From positions 186,001 to 250,000 of the forward strand of contig DASQAF010000023.1 in the NCBI GenBank assembly GCA_035635855.1: DNA of 64,000 nucleotides, in the 5' to 3' direction. This DNA is from UBA11740 sp035635855 (lineage in GTDB: Bacteria; Acidobacteriota; Blastocatellia; Pyrinomonadales; Pyrinomonadaceae). Each line of letters opens with the position of its first letter. Within the stretch, counting starts at the first letter, position 1. A program made the translations under genes and the position numbers. The notes below the pieces were generated by a model. The model did not search any database, was not told the DNA's origin, and saw nothing but the letters and a program-made list of their open reading frames with translations. Below are positions 49,604 through 59,144 of this stretch, in pieces.

Positions 49604-51891
49604 TCGCTAGAAACTCGACCAGGGCGTTCGTCGCTCTCACATTGATCGCATCGGTTTCGTTCCTGCTCCCCTACCGAACTCGGGCTTGCGGTCCCTTCTT
49701 CACCGACGCGATTTTCGTCTATACAAAGCATCCCGATTTCCCGCTCGAGAGATTTGCCGCCGGAAAGCTGGGGGTCCTGCGTCCGAGTTACGCGCGTTCC
49801 TATCTGGTTGCGGCCTATCGCAATCTGTCGGGCAACAGTTTGAGCGATGTTGAAGCGAAAGGCATCAAATCCCTTTGGGACGATCGACTTAACCTCAGCT
49901 GGGAATTGCACGATGAAGAGTGGATCAAGACGTGGGTTGAAGCGCGCAAGAAAGTCCCGGGCGTTACCGCGGCCCCTGAGATCAAAGCGTTTCGGAATCG
50001 AGAGAAGCCGCACGAGTATGAAAGCTATCTGAACTGTCAGCAGGACGCTTTCGATAACGCTGTCGCAACCTTGAACGATCGTATTAAGCAGCTCGGCGCC
50101 GACAGCCCGGGTGTCAAGAGTTGGGTGGCTGCCCAGGATCTGGTGTTTGCCAATTGTTCGGAGGGCAAACACATGCCTGCCGAAGCATCCACTGAGGCTC
50201 CTGACCTGCCGCCGCTACTGCGCGTGGACCGGGCTTATCAGATAGCCGCCGCCAATTTCTACGCCGGAAGTTTTGACGAGGCCAGGCAACAGTTTGATTC
50301 AATAGCACGCGATGACGCTTCACCGTGGCGAGACAAAGCCGCTTATCTTGCCGCTCGTTCTCTGCTGCGTAAAGGAAGCTTTGCCGAGAAGGAAGCGGAG
50401 GGACGTCCCGCGTTGGCTGAAGCTGAAACTCGGCTGAACACTATCGTCAAAGACAAATCACTGGCCTCAGTGCATCGCCCCGCCGCAAGGCTTTTGAACC
50501 TTACCCGTCTGCGTTTGCGACCAGAGGAGAAACTTCACGAACTTGCCAAGGTAATCATGAAAAGGGATGCGAGCTCAGATTTCAAACAGGATGTTTGGGA
50601 TTACACGGTGCTTTTGGACAAGTTCCTCGACATCGAAGATGAGAGCGCGAAAGCGAAGGCTGCGCCGGCAAGCCTGAAGAGTGACGACTTAACTGATTGG
50701 GTCAGCACGTTCGAAAATCAATCGCACGAATCGACCGTCCATGCACTTCAGCAATGGAAACAGACAAAGTCTCTACCGTGGCTGGTCGCAGCGCTGGAAC
50801 GCGTCGAGGGCCAGAACCCGCAAGTGGAAGAGCTTTTAGTGGCGGCCAAAGATGTGGATCATGGCTCGCCTGCTTTTCCGTCGACGGTTTTTCACAGAGC
50901 GCGCCTACTACTAGCGTTCGGGCGGGCCGGGGAAGCGCGCTCGTTGATAGACCAGACACTCGCAGATAATCGTCGGCAGTTACCGCCATCCGCAATTAAC
51001 AAGCTGTTGGAGCAGCGTATCTTAATGGCAGGGAATCTCGAAGAGTTTCTTGCAGCCTCGCAACGCAAGCCCGCCGGTTTTAGCGATAACAACGATGGTC
51101 GTGAAATTCCCGATGAAGACATTCCGACGGCCGAAAACCTCAAACGCCCGGAACTCTTCTTTGATTCAGACTCCGCTGCAATCTTTAACCAGGCTATGCC
51201 GGTCACAATACTTCTCGAGGCGGCGCGCAACACGACTGTAGCAACGAATCTCCATCGCGATCTGGCTCAAGCGACGTTCGTGCGGGCTGCCTTACTTGAT
51301 GACCGCGAGACTGCTGTGCGGGCAGGAAGAATTTTTGCGGGTCTAAAGCCTGAAGTACGCCAATACATTACTGCGTACGAAGGCGCAGCGACGCCGGATG
51401 CTCGCCGCTTCGCTGCGGCATTTACTTCTCTGAAGTTTCCAGGGTTACGACCTAATGTCTCAGCCGGCATCGGCCGCACAACCGCGCTTGCAGAGATAGA
51501 TAGCTATCGCGACAACTACTGGTGCGCGGCTCCACCGTTTTCACTCTCCGGGACCTCTTCGGGAGGTGAAGGCGGAGAATCTAAAGCTAAGCCGGTGGTA
51601 CCGCCTGCTTTTTTGATGTCTTCACGAGCCTCGGCCAACAACCAACTCGCTGCTTTGCAAGCCCTGGGCACCGCCCCCAACTATCTCTGTCGCATAGCAA
51701 TCGAATGGACAGAGAAAAATCCGGCTGACCCGCGCTCACCTGAAGCTTTGCACCTCGCCGTTAGATCTACTCGCTACGGCTGTACCGATAAGGAAACCGG
51801 GCGGTGGTCAAAGGCAGCCTATGACTTGCTCCATCGCCGGTATCCCAATACGGTCTGGGCCAAGAACACAAAGTATTGGTTCAAAGACTGA
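49600..51891 (+). CDS. Large exported 'CGPFF' helical-repeat protein
   Basis: This 763-residue protein starts at an ATG overlapping the upstream stop (ATGA at 49600). A signal peptide (LTLIASVSFLLPYRTRACGP) is followed by the ACGPFFTDAIFVYTKHPDFP motif, the mark of an uncharacterised family that often accompanies DUF3142. TPR-like helices fill most of the chain (AANFYAGSFDEARQQFDSIA, FHRARLLLAFGRAGEARSLI, EWTEKNPADPRSPEALHLAV). It may be a periplasmic scaffold working with the DUF3142 protein; this is inferred from coupling. Coordinates allow an alternative start 42 bases upstream. Confidence 0.78.
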   Translation: MIARNSTRAFVALTLIASVSFLLPYRTRACGPFFTDAIFVYTKHPDFPLERFAAGKLGVLRPSYARSYLVAAYRNLSGNSLSDVEAKGIKSLWDDRLNLSWELHDEEWIKTWVEARKKVPGVTAAPEIKAFRNREKPHEYESYLNCQQDAFDNAVATLNDRIKQLGADSPGVKSWVAAQDLVFANCSEGKHMPAEASTEAPDLPPLLRVDRAYQIAAANFYAGSFDEARQQFDSIARDDASPWRDKAAYLAARSLLRKGSFAEKEAEGRPALAEAETRLNTIVKDKSLASVHRPAARLLNLTRLRLRPEEKLHELAKVIMKRDASSDFKQDVWDYTVLLDKFLDIEDESAKAKAAPASLKSDDLTDWVSTFENQSHESTVHALQQWKQTKSLPWLVAALERVEGQNPQVEELLVAAKDVDHGSPAFPSTVFHRARLLLAFGRAGEARSLIDQTLADNRRQLPPSAINKLLEQRILMAGNLEEFLAASQRKPAGFSDNNDGREIPDEDIPTAENLKRPELFFDSDSAAIFNQAMPVTILLEAARNTTVATNLHRDLAQATFVRAALLDDRETAVRAGRIFAGLKPEVRQYITAYEGAATPDARRFAAAFTSLKFPGLRPNVSAGIGRTTALAEIDSYRDNYWCAAPPFSLSGTSSGGEGGESKAKPVVPPAFLMSSRASANNQLAALQALGTAPNYLCRIAIEWTEKNPADPRSPEALHLAVRSTRYGCTDKETGRWSKAAYDLLHRRYPNTVWAKNTKYWFKD

Positions 51892-51919
51892 ATGAGGGTC
51901 GCTCGGACAAGGAACAAGC

Positions 51920-54019
51920 GTGAAGGAAAATAAGCACACCAACAATCTAATCAACGAGACGAGTCCTTACCTTCGGCAGCACGCCCACAACCCGGTCGAT
52001 TGGTATCCGTGGGGCGACGCCGCGCTCGCCAAAGCACGTGCGGAGGACAAACCAATCCTCCTTAGCATCGGGTACTCGGCGTGCCACTGGTGCCACGTGA
52101 TGGAACATGAGTCGTTCGAGAACGAAGAAATCGCCAAGCTCATGAACGAGAACTTTGTGAATATTAAGGTGGATCGTGAAGAGCGGCCGGATCTCGATCA
52201 GATTTACATGAGTGCGGTACAGATGATGACCGGTCAGGGCGGATGGCCGATGACCATGTTCCTAACGCCAGCGGGTGTTCCTTTCTTTGGCGGCACGTAC
52301 TTTCCGCCGGCAGATCGCTACAACATGCCGGGCTTTCCCCGCGTGTTATTAAGCGTGGCCGAAGCCTACCGCTCGCAACCCGAACAGGTTGCCGGCACGG
52401 CAACCGCGATGCTGGGCGAACTCAGACGCGTCGGGCTGGCGGAACCTTCGCGAGAAAAGCTCACGCGCGAGCTTCTTGATGCCTCATACCGCCGCATCGC
52501 GGCCAACTATGATCGCGTCAACGGAGGTTTCGGTGGTGCGCCTAAGTTTCCGCCGGCAATGACGCTTGAATTTCTGCTGCACACTTTTCATCGCACCGGC
52601 GACGGCGAGGCTCAGAAAATGGTCGAGCACACTGCACGAAAGATGGCGAACGGCGGGATGTACGACCAGATCGGCGGCGGCTTTCATCGCTACTCGGTCG
52701 ATGCCAGGTGGTTGGTGCCACACTTCGAAAAGATGCTATATGACAATGCGCTGCTATCACGCATGTATTTGCATCTCTATCAGGCAACAAAGAATCCCGA
52801 TGCGCGCCGGGTGGCGGAAGAAACTCTCGATTACGTGGTGCGCGAAATGACCGACCCGGCAGGCGGATTTTATTCCAGCCAGGATGCTGATTCCGAGGGC
52901 CACGAAGGAAAGTTTTTTGTCTGGACGCGCCAGGAAATTATTGACGCCCTGCAACAACCGGACGCGGATCTCTTCTGCGACTATTTCAACGTCACTGAAA
53001 GTGGAAACTTCGAGGGCCAAAATATTCTGAATGTGACTGAGACGCTCGAGGATGTGGCCGCCCTAAATAAGTTGTCTGTCGAGAAACTGCGCGAAACCCT
53101 GGAGGCGGGCCGTCGCAAGCTTTCCACGATTCGCGAGCGGCGGATCAAGCCGGGCCGCGATGAAAAAATCCTCACTGCCTGGAATGGATTGATGTTGTCG
53201 AGTTTCGCTGAAGCCGCCGCCATCCTGGATCGTCCCGATTACCGGCGGGTGGCCGAGGCAAACGCCAGTTTTCTACTGGAGCATCTTCTGAATGATGGCC
53301 TGCTCCTCAGAACCTCCAAAGCCGGCGAAGCAAAGCTTAATGCCTACCTCGAAGACTATGCCTGTTTGATCGATGGTTTGATTTCGCTCTATGAAGCAAC
53401 CGGTACGCTCAAATGGATTGAGAGCGCGATCTCCCTCGCTGACCGAATGATCGATGAATTTTGGGACGACGAATCGGGCGGCTTTTTCTTTACCGGAAAG
53501 AGTCACGAACAGTTGATCGTTCGTTCGAAAGAATTCCTCGACAACGCTACGCCTTCCGGCAACTCTATCGCCACGTTATCGCTGCTCAGACTGAACGTGC
53601 TAACTGGAAACGAAAACTATCGCCGGCTGGCGACCACCGTCTTGCGCCTGTTGGCCGACCAGATTGGAAGGTACCCTTCCGCTTTCGGTTTTGCCTTGAC
53701 CGCCCTCGACTTCTATTTAGACGTTCCGCTTGAGATTGCCATCGTCGGAGACCCGGCCGATAGCCGCCTATCTGAACTTTTAACGGTGGTCTGGCAAACC
53801 TATGTCCCAAATCGAGTGGTCGCCCTGTGCACAGAAGACCATAAAAAGGCCGCCAAACTACTTCCACTCCTGCGTCAGAGGGACACGCTGGCATCGCAAC
53901 CGACCGCCTTTGTATGCGAAGCCTACACCTGCAGAGCTCCCGCCCACAGCGCCGACGAACTGTCTCCGCAACTGTCCCCCAAGGTCAGCCAGCACCAAAA
54001 GCCCAGCCTCTTAGGCTAG
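51920..54019 (+). CDS. DUF255 thioredoxin-fold protein (YyaL/SSP411-like)
   Basis: This 699-residue protein has an N-terminal thioredoxin-like DUF255 domain with SPYLRQHAHNPVDWYPWGDA, the active site GYSACHWCHVMEHESFENEE and VDREERPDLDQIYMSAVQMM. A long (alpha/alpha)6-barrel follows (GGFGGAPKFPPAMTLEF, GGGFHRYSVDARWLVPHFEK, WNGLMLSSFAEAAAIL), resembling N-acylglucosamine 2-epimerase folds. The Cys-His-Trp-Cys pair suggests redox or metal chemistry; function is unproven in the family. The start is a GTG at 51920, 28 bases after the previous stop. The extreme C-terminus (ELSPQLSPKVSQHQKP) is unstructured. Confidence 0.92.
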   Translation: MKENKHTNNLINETSPYLRQHAHNPVDWYPWGDAALAKARAEDKPILLSIGYSACHWCHVMEHESFENEEIAKLMNENFVNIKVDREERPDLDQIYMSAVQMMTGQGGWPMTMFLTPAGVPFFGGTYFPPADRYNMPGFPRVLLSVAEAYRSQPEQVAGTATAMLGELRRVGLAEPSREKLTRELLDASYRRIAANYDRVNGGFGGAPKFPPAMTLEFLLHTFHRTGDGEAQKMVEHTARKMANGGMYDQIGGGFHRYSVDARWLVPHFEKMLYDNALLSRMYLHLYQATKNPDARRVAEETLDYVVREMTDPAGGFYSSQDADSEGHEGKFFVWTRQEIIDALQQPDADLFCDYFNVTESGNFEGQNILNVTETLEDVAALNKLSVEKLRETLEAGRRKLSTIRERRIKPGRDEKILTAWNGLMLSSFAEAAAILDRPDYRRVAEANASFLLEHLLNDGLLLRTSKAGEAKLNAYLEDYACLIDGLISLYEATGTLKWIESAISLADRMIDEFWDDESGGFFFTGKSHEQLIVRSKEFLDNATPSGNSIATLSLLRLNVLTGNENYRRLATTVLRLLADQIGRYPSAFGFALTALDFYLDVPLEIAIVGDPADSRLSELLTVVWQTYVPNRVVALCTEDHKKAAKLLPLLRQRDTLASQPTAFVCEAYTCRAPAHSADELSPQLSPKVSQHQKPSLLG

Positions 54020-54089
54020 AAATCAACCCAAAAAGGCGAGAATTCCGTTGACTTTGTTTGGTCGCCCCCGGTATTCTCCTAGTGGCCAA

Positions 54090-54180
54090 CGATGTTGGCC
54101 GTCGTCGGCTCGATATAAACTCTCACGCGTCATGTCAATACACGGCGATGTTAGTCGTCGTCCTCTCGGTTATAAATTTC
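54090..54180. repeat. Two imperfect direct repeats upstream of the HD-GYP gene
   Basis: CGATGTTGGCCGTCGTCGGC...ATATAAACTC (54090-54123) and CGATGTTAGTCGTCGTCCTC...TTATAAATTTC (54146-54180) start 56 bases apart. Each ends in an AT-rich TATAAA-type core, in the leader 26-116 bases before the ATG at 54206. Confidence 0.55.
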
Positions 54181-54205
54181 CTGGAAAGTTCTTGACGAGA
54201 AAACA

Positions 54206-56740
54206 ATGCCAAGATTGAACTGGAAGAGTCTGATACTCGTCGCTGGCGTAAGCGCCATAGGTTTCGCGTTACTAATAGTCGCCGTCACCTCTGCTCTTAG
54301 ACTACCCCTGATGGGTTGGAGCGGCCTTGGTTCTTTCGCCGTGCTGCTGATCCTAACGGTCGCATGCAGCAGGTTCACGGTACCCGTCACGAACGTGGAC
54401 GGTGTCAGCGAAAGCAACAAGTCGGTCGCCGACGCGTTTATCTTCCTCGCAGTCATGATGTATACCCTCGCGCCCGCTAACAACCTGGGCCCGGCAATTA
54501 TCCTCGCGGCAATCGTTGGCTTCGTTTCCTCCTTCTCTTTTGCCAAGCGCATGACCACCGTTTTTGCAATCGGCAGTTTGATCATTTCTACGTTCGTAGC
54601 TTCTTTGGTTTACAGAACACTGCTGCTGAGTCTTGCAGGTGGGGCTTTAACCGGAAACAGCAGCGAGGTCGTCCTTGATCTATTGCTCTTTCCGCTGTGC
54701 GTATTCGGAATTGTTCAATATGCATTGAGCACGTTTGGCACGATTGCGTTCCATGCCTTCCATTCAGGCAAAGGCGGGATTACGGTTTCTCCCGAAAGTT
54801 TGATCTGGACCTTCATCACTCAGGTAGCGAATGTTACCTCGGCGGCCTTGTTGTACTCCGCTATCCATGGCGGCGGCCTTCCGTTCCTCTTCGTAGGCGT
54901 ACTGATCGTCGGATTGGTGCACTTGCTCTATCGATTCAACGAAAAACGGGTCGGCGAGGTGACTCGCGCCCAGGCCGAAAAGGTCCGCTATATGGAAGAG
55001 ATCGCCAATCTTCACATGAACACCATCGAATCGCTGGCAATTGCCATCGACGCGAAGGATCAGACAACGCACGGCCATGTTCGCCGCACGCAAATTTACG
55101 CTACTGAGATGGGAAGACTGCTCAAAGTGAGCGAGTCGGAGTTAAGAGCACTGGTCGCCGGCGCCTTGCTGCATGACATCGGCAAGTTGGCTGTTCCGGA
55201 GTACATCCTCAACAAACCCGGCAAGCTGACAGAAGCGGAATTCGCAAAAATGAAGATTCACCCCACGGTCGGCGGGGACATCCTCAAACGGGTCAACTTT
55301 CCGTACCCCGTCGAAGACATTGTTCGCTATCACCATGAAAAATGGGATGGCAGCGGTTACCCGAAAGGCCTCAAGGCCGAAAAGATCCCTCTGGTGGCGC
55401 GGATCATCTCAGTTGTCGATTTTTATGACGCCACGCGCTGTGACCGCCCATATCGGAAAGGCATGAAGCGCGAGGAGTCATTGTCGTTGTTGCACAAGAT
55501 GACGGGTTCGTCATTCGATCCAAAGGTGGTCGAGCTATTCAGCAAGCATGTGACCGAATTCGACAAATTGATCGGTAACGAAGACATTCAGGAACAGGTC
55601 GCCTCGCAGGACCTCGACCTGATAACCAAGACCAAGCCCGATGCCGGATTGGCCTCGGACATTCTGGGTTCGCCTGATCACAGCCTCGGCTTTAGATCCA
55701 TTACGGAGGCCCAGCGAGAAGTCTTCGCGCTTCACGAAATAGCTCAAACAATCGGCTCGTCCCTGAACATGAACGACACGGTGACGTTGGTTTCCAACAA
55801 ACTGCGCGCGATTGTCCCATTTGATACCTGCATCATTTTTATAGTCGACGATCGGTCCGGTAAGGCCATCGCCATGCACGTTGTCGGCGACCACGCAGAG
55901 CTGTTCGAGCGCCGCCGCATCAGTATCGGAGACGGAATTACGGGCTGGGCGATCGCCAACAATCGCTCAATGTGCAACTCTTCGCCGGAACTTGATTTGG
56001 TTGGCCTGTCCGACGAGATCGCCAAGCACTATCGGAGCGTACTGGTCTCGCCACTAATTCGCGAAGACGGCGCTTTCGGCGCCATCACTCTGTATTCCAA
56101 GGGCCGCACGTCATACACAACGGAACACGTCCGGCTGCTTGAGTCCGTTGCCCAGCACGCGGCCTCGGCGCTAAACAACGCCATCACCTTTGAGAAGACG
56201 AAAGAAAGCGCGCTCACCGACCCGCTGACAGAGTTACCCAATGCGCGCGGCTTCTACATGATGCTGGAGCAAAGGTTGGCTGAATGTCAGCGCTTGAACC
56301 GAGAGTCACTTGCGCTAATTAGCATGGATGTCGATGACTTCAAGATGATCAATGACCAGTGGGGGCACGCCATCGGAGATCGCCTGCTGGCCAGCGTGGC
56401 GCGCGTCATTCGGAAAGAGCTACGGCAAATGGACATTCTGTCGCGTTACGCCGGAGACGAGTTCGTGGCGATCATGCCCATGGCCTCCCGATCGATGGCC
56501 GAAAGCATCGCCGAGCGTATTCGCAAAGCGGTTATAGACCACAGCTTCTCTGTCAGAACCGGTAAGTCTGTCACGGTTGCGATTAGCACCGGCATCGCGA
56601 GTTTCCCGGACGACGGTGAAAACACTGAAGAGTTGCTGACCAGTGCCGCGCGGAGCATGCAGCAGCAAAAACACATGCGAAAGAACCTGCACAATCTCGC
56701 GACGATGCCGACTCCAGCGCGAATAGATCATTACACCTGA
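54206..56740 (+). CDS. Membrane HD-GYP / GAF / GGDEF c-di-GMP protein
   Basis: This 844-residue protein has eight or so membrane helices (residues 1-250, MASE-like), an HD-GYP phosphodiesterase domain (HGHVRRTQIYATEMGRLL, LLHDIGKLAVPEYILNKPGK, YHHEKWDGSGYPKGLKAEKI), a GAF domain (about 530-660, ALHEIAQTIGSSLNMNDTVT) and a GGDEF domain (LTDPLTELPNARGFYMMLEQ, signature RYAGDEFVAIMP). The GGDEF signature is A-G-D-E-F, usually still active. It could both make and degrade c-di-GMP, sensing via GAF and membrane. The small PilZ protein at 27271 is a possible receptor. A terminator follows at 56762. Confidence 0.92.
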   Translation: MPRLNWKSLILVAGVSAIGFALLIVAVTSALRLPLMGWSGLGSFAVLLILTVACSRFTVPVTNVDGVSESNKSVADAFIFLAVMMYTLAPANNLGPAIILAAIVGFVSSFSFAKRMTTVFAIGSLIISTFVASLVYRTLLLSLAGGALTGNSSEVVLDLLLFPLCVFGIVQYALSTFGTIAFHAFHSGKGGITVSPESLIWTFITQVANVTSAALLYSAIHGGGLPFLFVGVLIVGLVHLLYRFNEKRVGEVTRAQAEKVRYMEEIANLHMNTIESLAIAIDAKDQTTHGHVRRTQIYATEMGRLLKVSESELRALVAGALLHDIGKLAVPEYILNKPGKLTEAEFAKMKIHPTVGGDILKRVNFPYPVEDIVRYHHEKWDGSGYPKGLKAEKIPLVARIISVVDFYDATRCDRPYRKGMKREESLSLLHKMTGSSFDPKVVELFSKHVTEFDKLIGNEDIQEQVASQDLDLITKTKPDAGLASDILGSPDHSLGFRSITEAQREVFALHEIAQTIGSSLNMNDTVTLVSNKLRAIVPFDTCIIFIVDDRSGKAIAMHVVGDHAELFERRRISIGDGITGWAIANNRSMCNSSPELDLVGLSDEIAKHYRSVLVSPLIREDGAFGAITLYSKGRTSYTTEHVRLLESVAQHAASALNNAITFEKTKESALTDPLTELPNARGFYMMLEQRLAECQRLNRESLALISMDVDDFKMINDQWGHAIGDRLLASVARVIRKELRQMDILSRYAGDEFVAIMPMASRSMAESIAERIRKAVIDHSFSVRTGKSVTVAISTGIASFPDDGENTEELLTSAARSMQQQKHMRKNLHNLATMPTPARIDHYT

Positions 56741-56761
56741 GCTGCAATCACGGCTTTATTG

Positions 56762-56796
56762 GGCACGCCATGCTTCTCGCTGGCGTGCCTTTTTTC
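56762..56796 (+). terminator. Rho-independent terminator after the HD-GYP gene
   Basis: GGCACGCCA, an 10-base loop and TGGCGTGCC form a 9-bp GC-rich stem followed by TTTTTTC. It starts 22 bases after the stop codon. Confidence 0.85.
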
Positions 56797-56914
56797 TTTC
56801 TCTATTTTGCCTGACCGCAGGTCTCGCGTATAATCGCACCAGTTAGTTCAACATGACATCCAGGCCAGCGGTAAGCTGGCCGATTCACATTAGGCAGGAA
56901 GTAACTCGTTTCAA

Positions 56915-58003
56915 ATGAGCAGCCAGACAACTGAGCGAAGAGAAAAATCGAACGCTCCGGCGGGCAGTGCGGCCGGAGTACTCGATGCGGCTGGGACCAA
57001 AGAGCGACCAGCTCGTCAGGAATCGGCTATCCAAAACGAAGACCGTGGGACTCTGATAAAGCTCTTCCATCAGATGGTCCTGATTCGCCGCTTTGAAGAG
57101 AAATGCGCTGAATCCTATAGTCTCGGCAAAATCGGCGGATTCTGTCACCTGTACATCGGCCAGGAAGCCGTGGGTGTCGGTTCCATCTCGGCAATTCGCG
57201 AAGACGATTATGTAATCACCAGCTATCGCGAACACGGGCAGGCGATCGCCAAGGGGATTTCGCCCGAGGCCGTCATGGCCGAACTTTACGGTAAAGCCGG
57301 CGGTTGTTCGGGCGGCAAGGGCGGCTCGATGCACTTGTTTGATAAGACCGTCAACTTTCTCGGCGGTCACGCGATTGTCGGCGGTCAGATTCCCCTGGCG
57401 ACGGGCGTGGCGTTTGCCAGCAAGTACCAGGAAACCGATAAGGTCACCCTGTGCTTTTTTGGCGAGGCCGCGGTCAACCAGGGAGCTTTCCACGAGTCGC
57501 TGAACATGGCCCAACTTTGGAAGCTGCCCTGCATTTACATTTGCGAAAATAATCAGTACGGGATGGGAACATCGCTGGCACGTGCGATGTCGCTGCAGAA
57601 CATAGCCGAGAAAGCATGTGCGTACGAGATGGCTTCAGAGTTCGTGGACGGCATGGACGTGATGGCTATGCGCCAGGCCACGCAACGGGCAGTGAAGCGC
57701 GCGCGCGAAACATCCCAACCAACACTGCTGGAAGCGCGCACCTATCGTTACATGGGTCATTCGATGTCCGATCCGGGAAACTATCGGACTCGTGCTGAGA
57801 TTGAAAAGTATCAGGAACGCGATCCAATCAAAATCTTCACTGCGACACTAAAGGAACAAAACATACTGTCGGACAAAGATATCTCGGACATTGAGGCTGA
57901 GGCGAAAGAGCAGATCGAGCGTGCGGTTCGGTTTGCTGAGGAGAGTCCAGAGCCCGATCCGAGCGAGCTATACACCAATGTCTACGCTAACCCGTTAAGC
58001 TGA
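56915..58003 (+). CDS. pdhA: Pyruvate dehydrogenase E1 component, alpha subunit
   Basis: This 362-residue thiamine-diphosphate enzyme subunit has about 45 extra disordered N-terminal residues, then LFHQMVLIRRFEEKCAESYS, GFCHLYIGQEAVGVGSISAI, YREHGQAIAKGISPEAVMAE and the ThDP motif FFGEAAVNQGAFHESLNMAQ ending CENNQYGMG. The usual GDG is GEA, so the metal-binding Asp is Glu. Phosphorylation-loop-like YRYMGHSMSDPGNYR is present. It decarboxylates pyruvate with PdhB. It starts at the ATG at 56915. pdhB follows 24 bases later. Confidence 0.92.
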   Translation: MSSQTTERREKSNAPAGSAAGVLDAAGTKERPARQESAIQNEDRGTLIKLFHQMVLIRRFEEKCAESYSLGKIGGFCHLYIGQEAVGVGSISAIREDDYVITSYREHGQAIAKGISPEAVMAELYGKAGGCSGGKGGSMHLFDKTVNFLGGHAIVGGQIPLATGVAFASKYQETDKVTLCFFGEAAVNQGAFHESLNMAQLWKLPCIYICENNQYGMGTSLARAMSLQNIAEKACAYEMASEFVDGMDVMAMRQATQRAVKRARETSQPTLLEARTYRYMGHSMSDPGNYRTRAEIEKYQERDPIKIFTATLKEQNILSDKDISDIEAEAKEQIERAVRFAEESPEPDPSELYTNVYANPLS

Positions 58004-58027
58004 TTTTCGAATTCCGAGGATTGACCG

Positions 58028-59008
58028 ATGGCCGTAATGACGATGCGCGATGCTTTGAACCAGGCTCTCAAAGAAGAGCTGGCGCGCGACCCGTCTGTCT
58101 TTTTGATGGGTGAAGAAGTCGCAGAGTATCAGGGCGCTTACAAGGTCACGCGTGGCCTGCTGGATGAGTTCGGGCCCAAGCGCGTGATCGACACGCCGAT
58201 TACCGAACTCGGGTTCGCGGGACTTGGAGTCGGCGCCGCCATGGCAGGTCTGCGCCCAATCGTCGAGTTCATGACTTTTAACTTTTCGATACTGGCAACT
58301 GATCAAATAATCAACTCCGCCGCCAAGATGCTCTACATGTCCGGCGGGCAATTCAAGATTCCGATTGTCTTTCGCGGGCCGGGCGGTTCGGCCTATCAGG
58401 TTTCATCGCAGCATTCGCAGGCGCTGGAATCCTGGTACGCTTATTTTCCAGGGCTTAAGGTGGTCATGCCTTCGACGCCGGCGGACGCCAAGGGGCTCTT
58501 GAAGAGCGCCATACGTGACGACGACCCGGTCATCTTCATCGAACAGGAACGTATGTACGGCATGAAAGGAGAAGTTCCGGAAGACGAGGACTTCATCATT
58601 CCGCTGGGCGTTGCCGAGGTCAAGCGTGAAGGCAGGGACGCTACGATCATAGCGCGCTCTTTGATGGTGCCGACCGCTTTGAAAGCTGCGGAAGAACTCG
58701 AAAAAGACGGCGTGTCATGCGAAGTAATCGATCCGCGCACGATTCGACCTCTCGACATTAACGCGATCGTCGAGTCGGTGAAGAAGACCAATCGCGTAGT
58801 TATCGCCGAAGAGTCACACCCGTTTTGTGGGGTCGCCGCCGAGATCAGTGCTGAGATTAATGAGCGCGCCTTTGATTATCTCGACGCGCCGGTCAAGCGC
58901 GTCTCAGGCGCAGATGTGCCGATGCCTTACGCGAAGAACCTGGAGCGGCTCGCCATTCCGGACGTTGAGCAGATCGTGGCAGCCGTGCGCGAAGTTTCTT
59001 ATTTGTAA
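58028..59008 (+). CDS. pdhB: Pyruvate dehydrogenase E1 component, beta subunit
   Basis: This 326-residue protein matches E1 beta throughout: MTMRDALNQALKEELARDPS, VFLMGEEVAEYQGAYKVTRG, RVIDTPITELGFAGLGVGAA, FKIPIVFRGPGGSAYQVSSQ, HSQALESWYAYFPGLKVVMP and the C-terminal transketolase half with VSGADVPMPYAKNLERLAIP. With PdhA it forms the alpha2beta2 E1 enzyme. GAGGATTG precedes the ATG at 58028, which is the natural family start. A repeat-filled gap of 136 bases separates it from pdhC, but all three genes are in the same direction. Confidence 0.95.
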   Translation: MAVMTMRDALNQALKEELARDPSVFLMGEEVAEYQGAYKVTRGLLDEFGPKRVIDTPITELGFAGLGVGAAMAGLRPIVEFMTFNFSILATDQIINSAAKMLYMSGGQFKIPIVFRGPGGSAYQVSSQHSQALESWYAYFPGLKVVMPSTPADAKGLLKSAIRDDDPVIFIEQERMYGMKGEVPEDEDFIIPLGVAEVKREGRDATIIARSLMVPTALKAAEELEKDGVSCEVIDPRTIRPLDINAIVESVKKTNRVVIAEESHPFCGVAAEISAEINERAFDYLDAPVKRVSGADVPMPYAKNLERLAIPDVEQIVAAVREVSYL

Positions 59009-59139
59009 GCTGTTAGTGGGTAGTTGTTAGTAGTCAGTTGTTCCGCACTAAGCGAGTGTTGACTACAGCGATTGAAAGACAAGCCCCGTGGGTGCCACTA
59101 ACTTCTAACAACTAACCACTGACAACTAACTACTGACCA
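59009..59139. repeat. Inverted-repeat element between pdhB and pdhC
   Basis: GTTAGTAGTCAGTTGTT on the left faces AACTAACCACTGACAACTAA and CTACTGACC on the right, related to the element before yicC (43061). It interrupts the otherwise tight pdh operon. Confidence 0.7.
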
Positions 59140-59144
59140 AAGAG

